This document shows positions 63,897-64,000 of a stretch of 64,000 bases of DNA, one piece after another. Numbering within the stretch: the first letter of the stretch is position 1; each line of letters begins with the position of its first letter. The position numbers were made by a program, and so were the translations under genes. Source of the DNA: Shinisaurus crocodilurus. Taxonomy: Eukaryota > Chordata > Lepidosauria > Squamata > Shinisauridae. The notes beneath the pieces are model-generated. The model searched no databases and had not been told where the DNA came from. It saw only the letters and a list, made by a program, of their open reading frames with translations. The stretch is from NCBI GenBank assembly GCA_021292165.1, contig JAHFWL010001197.1, forward strand, positions 29,184-93,183, in the 5' to 3' direction.

Positions 63897-64000
63897 ATAG
63901 GGATGTGTGCAGAGCTTGAATGAGAGGTGGAAGTCCAGTGAACTCGCCTGGCTCGACACACCCACACCCGAGCTCCACTCACCCAATGTTTCCCCGGCTC
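63897..64000. mobile_element. D/F-type element start, cut by the window edge
   Basis: TAGGGATGTGTGCAGAGC, then GAAGTCCAGTGAACTCGCC and CCCCGGCTC match D4 at 37152-37245. Confidence 0.75.

Overview
This window looks like intergenic or intronic DNA from a reptile, most likely a squamate (lizard or snake). The call rests on repeat content: CR1 and L2 LINE 3' ends, a 5S-rRNA-derived SINE with a CR1-like tail, tRNA-derived SINEs with CORE/MIR-like or CR1 tails, BovB/RTE-type tails, one 5'-truncated L1 with a clean target-site duplication (TSD), dense microsatellites and many hAT-type DNA transposons. I found no host protein-coding exon, rRNA gene, CRISPR array, operon or recognisable provirus. The open frames come from transposon remnants, microsatellites or chance.

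The main content is a large group of non-autonomous, often foldback DNA elements that share the terminal sequence TAGGGATG...CATCCCTA (or CAGGG...CCCTG). I group about 35 copies by hand into subfamilies A to J, covering roughly a quarter of the window. Direct 8-bp TSDs (perfect at 3051-3736 and 24429-24820, 7 of 8 at 10128-10529, 27130-27969 and 47120-47783) point to the hAT superfamily. Several copies have no recognisable TSD. No transposase is present here, so the mobilising partner must lie elsewhere or be extinct.

Layout. 1-5.2 kb: a G element, palindromic hAT MITEs, a CORE-SINE, a GAGTC-rich C element, and a CR1 split by a 5S SINE. 5.2-11.5 kb: mostly unassigned sequence, two 5S SINEs, a GC-rich E-like piece, D1 and a CR1. 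11.5-24 kb: microsatellites, A/B/G/H elements, an L2 with a minisatellite, and the L1. 24-32 kb: D2, then a layered nest (CR1 split by E1 and A4, with A4 split by a CORE-SINE and a CR1 tail), a hAT inside a MITE, and a hAT split by an L2. 32-44 kb: I, J and D elements, a tRNA-Lys relic, a tRNA-Ala SINE and a (CCG)17 tract. 44-53 kb: an L2 inside a MITE, C2, G3, B and A elements, and an RT fragment. 53-64 kb: a local tandem duplication of nested elements, two young ~200-bp copies with GAA/GGA tails, and more A/H/E/J/M/F elements.

The nesting gives a relative chronology: CR1/L2 and palindromic MITEs are generally oldest, the TAGGGATG elements landed in them, and SINEs, L1 and the GAA-tailed sequence landed last. 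Several unassigned intervals look like ordinary single-copy DNA that might include conserved non-coding elements, but only an alignment could show that.
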